Assembly: GCA_029851415.1 (NCBI GenBank) | Contig: CM056742.1 | Span: 148,681,121 to 148,745,120 of the forward strand | Direction of reading: 5' to 3' | DNA: 64,000 bases | Source: Eretmocerus hayati | Taxonomy: Eukaryota; Arthropoda; Insecta; Hymenoptera; Aphelinidae | In this document: positions 61,781-64,000 of the stretch, in pieces | How the letters are laid out: the number at the start of each line of letters is the position of its first letter | How positions within the stretch are numbered: position 1 is the first letter of the stretch | Notes under the pieces: generated by a model | The model's database searches: none | Told to the model about the DNA's origin: nothing | Seen by the model: only the letters and a program-made list of their open reading frames with translations | Position numbers and translations under genes: made by a program

Positions 61781-63042
61781 ATGTGGAGAACTCTCCAGTA
61801 TTTGATGACCTTCTGTGTCATTTTCAAGTGCGCATCGGGTCTGTACTTTCACATTGCTGAGACAGAGAGAAAATGTTTTATTGAAGAGATCCCTGACGAA
61901 ACTAAAGTTATAGGTAAGTACTTGCTTCATTTAGTATACTAGCATTCAACTCCATCTCAGCATTCTAAATATTTTTGACTACTTATTACTTTTTGTGTGC
62001 ATTTCTCAGTCAACTATAAGGTAGAGCTGTACGATCCCAGGAGTCATGGATACATGCCAAGTGGCCCTGGAATTGGAATGCATGTAGAAGTTAGAGACCC
62101 TGATGACAAAGTTATCCTTTCCCGAATGTACAGTGCAGAAGGAAAAGTGACTTTCATCTCGCATACTCCAGGAGAGCATGTGATCTGCCTGTATTCGAAT
62201 AGCACTGCATGGTTCAGCGGAGGACAGCTGGTGAGTCTAAATCATTCACAATCCAGTATAATATATATACTGTATGTCTGATAAATGCAAGCCTGACATG
62301 TGCAAGTCAATTCAGACACAGTGTTGCGTGCAGCAGGTTCAGAAAATTTTCTAGGTTAATATTTACCAATCAAAACTTTTGATTCAAAAGATTTTGTTGA
62401 TTTATACAAAGGCCGTGTACTCTGGAATAAGCATTATCTACTGTTTTTGATGCAAATCTTGTTCACTCTCTTCTCAGACAGCTTCATGGTCTTGCCAGCA
62501 AATCATTTGATTGTGAAACAGTATGATATTGAATCAACCTAATCTCTCACAGCTGTACAGTGTACACGTAATGATTTCGTGGTGTACACCTAATGTACAG
62601 TGTAGACCTAATGATTTCTCTAAATTTACACATGATAATTTGTAAATATTTATTTCCTTTATTCATCAGAGAGTGCACTTGGACATGCAAGTTGGAGAAC
62701 ACGCTATTGATTATGCAAATGTTGCTCAAAAGGAGAAGCTCTCAGAATTGCAATTGAGGATTAAACAGCTGTTAGATCAAGTTGTACAAATCACAAAGGA
62801 GCAATCTTATCAAAGAGTGAGTACAAGAGTCTCTATGTCTGGTATTGTTTCAAATACTTCTTTCTAAACCTATTAATTTGAATAAAATGCAGTACCGGGA
62901 GGAGAGATTTAGGCAGACATCAGAAAGCACAAACCGAAGAGTTTTATGGTGGTCCATCACTCAAACTGTCATCTTAGTAATCATGGGCGCCTGGCAAATG
63001 CGTCATCTCAAGAGTTTCTTTGAGGCAAAGAAACTAGTTTAG
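61781..63042 (+). CDS. eca: Transmembrane emp24 domain protein, p24-alpha type (TMED4/TMED9, Drosophila eclair)
   Basis: Type I membrane cargo receptor of COPI/COPII vesicles cycling between ER and Golgi. Exons 61781-61913, 62010-62230, 62670-62816, 62893-63042; phases 1, 0, 0; 216 residues. Signal peptide 1-20 is followed by [13 protein letters not shown], the start of the GOLD domain, with the conserved cysteine pair at Cys32 and about Cys104 ([11 protein letters not shown]). Exon 3 encodes the luminal coiled coil ([16 protein letters not shown]). Exon 4 has [15 protein letters not shown], a single membrane span, and the cytosolic tail [16 protein letters not shown] with the FF and KKxx trafficking signals. 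The [14 protein letters not shown] combination identifies the alpha subfamily. Divergently paired with DDRGK1. Confidence 0.96.
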
Positions 63043-64000
63043 ACTTCACTATACCTGAGTGTGGAAGAGAAAGTTTGTCTGACTGAGATCAGTCTGTGTT
63101 TGATGTGTGATACAGACTCTGGTGCACAGTTTCATCAGTGCGCAAAGTGTTTTTCTAAAATTTGATGTTTGGGAGAGTGTATTGTGAAACCAGTAAATCC
63201 TCTGGAACTGTGAATATGAATATTTTTTGTTAAGCTTTTTTAGGAGTAGGGCTGTACGAAGATACTTTATTATCAAGCCATACCCTCATTTCAAAGGGCA
63301 TCAGATTGTCATCTGGTTAACTTGTTTTAGAGCTTATGTATTGAAGTGAAAAAGTGTCAAAATCAGAACAAGTTCAGCAGGTATCAATTTGAAAGATGTA
63401 ACCTGGTGAAAAAGTCTGTGGTCCTTAATTCCAACAAAACTGCGTCATAGCTTGCACTGTTTTGAAGTAATACCAAGTGATCTGCAAAAGCATATGAATA
63501 TAATTTGAATTTTGTTAGTACAAGCTTTGCGCATTCGGAACGATTTTTTGAAATAATCCCGATACTGAATCTAAGTCGCTGAACTGTAAAAATTACTTGC
63601 TAACAAATAAAGATTGTAATAACGTTGTCAAATAGGCATTTCAAGTCGAAATCTTGATTAGCTTGATAGACCTCATTCTCTCATGAATGCGATACTTGTA
63701 TAATGGGCGGATGGAAATCGGTAAAAGATGAGCCGTTGTACAATTCAAATTCACCACCTACAATGAGAGCACGGATGTAATGAAGGCGATGATTTTCTCT
63801 CATCATTGTAGGGGGGAGGGGGGGGGGTCAATCAGAATTCAACCAAGGAAACTGAATTTCTGGGCAAAGATCGAGATTCTTCAAATAAGTATTGAAGTTG
63901 AGCCACCACGCGAGTTGCGTGCGCAAAGAAGTAAATTCTCGAGACCCACTGAGCATATGTATATCCTCCGATCGTATTGGACAATCGTGTGTTGGTGTGA
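63043..64000 (+). other. 3' region of the p24 gene and flank
   Basis: Probable 3' untranslated region to about 63630. Beyond that is sequence with a long G-run (about 63808-63830) and no recognisable gene up to the window edge. Confidence 0.5.
63606..63611 (+). terminator. Probable poly(A) signal of the p24 gene
   Basis: AATAAA in the context ACAAATAAAGATTG lies about 560 bases after the stop codon, a normal distance for a 3' untranslated region. Alternative upstream signals are not excluded. Confidence 0.5.

Overview
The window looks like animal, and most probably insect, nuclear DNA. Genes are split by GT-AG introns, intergenic DNA is AT-rich, and the gene families (a chemosensory ionotropic receptor and trehalose/sugar transporters of the Tret1 type) are those of an insect. 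Hymenoptera is a guess from gene style only. There is no bacterial operon, CRISPR array, rRNA or convincing functional tRNA. All exon structures below were assembled by eye from open frames, splice sites and matching intron phases; no search was run.

Layout. (1) 1-8113, minus: a divergent ionotropic receptor. Two N-terminal exons lie at 7335-8113 and the channel exon at 1-1292, running off the left edge, across an intron of about 6 kb rich in repeats. (2) 11194-45405, plus: three tandem Tret1-like sugar transporters (A 11194-14407, B 26114-31110, C 36938-45405). They share one first intron, but their other introns differ. (3) 46456-58557, minus: an eight-exon homologue of vertebrate KIAA0930, with a candidate alternative exon at 48453-49173. 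(4) 59828-61496, minus: DDRGK1/UFBP1, the ER-membrane adaptor of UFMylation. (5) 61781-63042, plus: a p24-family cargo receptor of the TMED4/TMED9 (eclair) type, sharing a 284-bp head-to-head promoter with DDRGK1.

Between the genes the DNA is dominated by fold-back (inverted-repeat) elements. These include a near-perfect 521-bp palindrome (3209-3729), two elements with related ends and TA target duplications (34435-35295 and 51233-52323), a 14-bp-TIR element with TA duplication (55661-56552), a 2.8-kb palindrome entangled with a 0.9-kb tandem duplication inside the first intron of transporter C (37535-41566), and a 1.2-kb GGAT-type satellite (16817-18003). A short retroposed fragment with a 15-bp target duplication sits at 35805-35956.

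The three transporters form one local expansion and probably move sugars across the plasma membrane. DDRGK1 and the p24 protein both act at the ER/early secretory pathway, so a shared promoter could co-ordinate them. I found no clearly new multi-gene system. The points most worth following are the intron differences within the transporter array, the fold-back families, and the alternative KIAA0930 exon.
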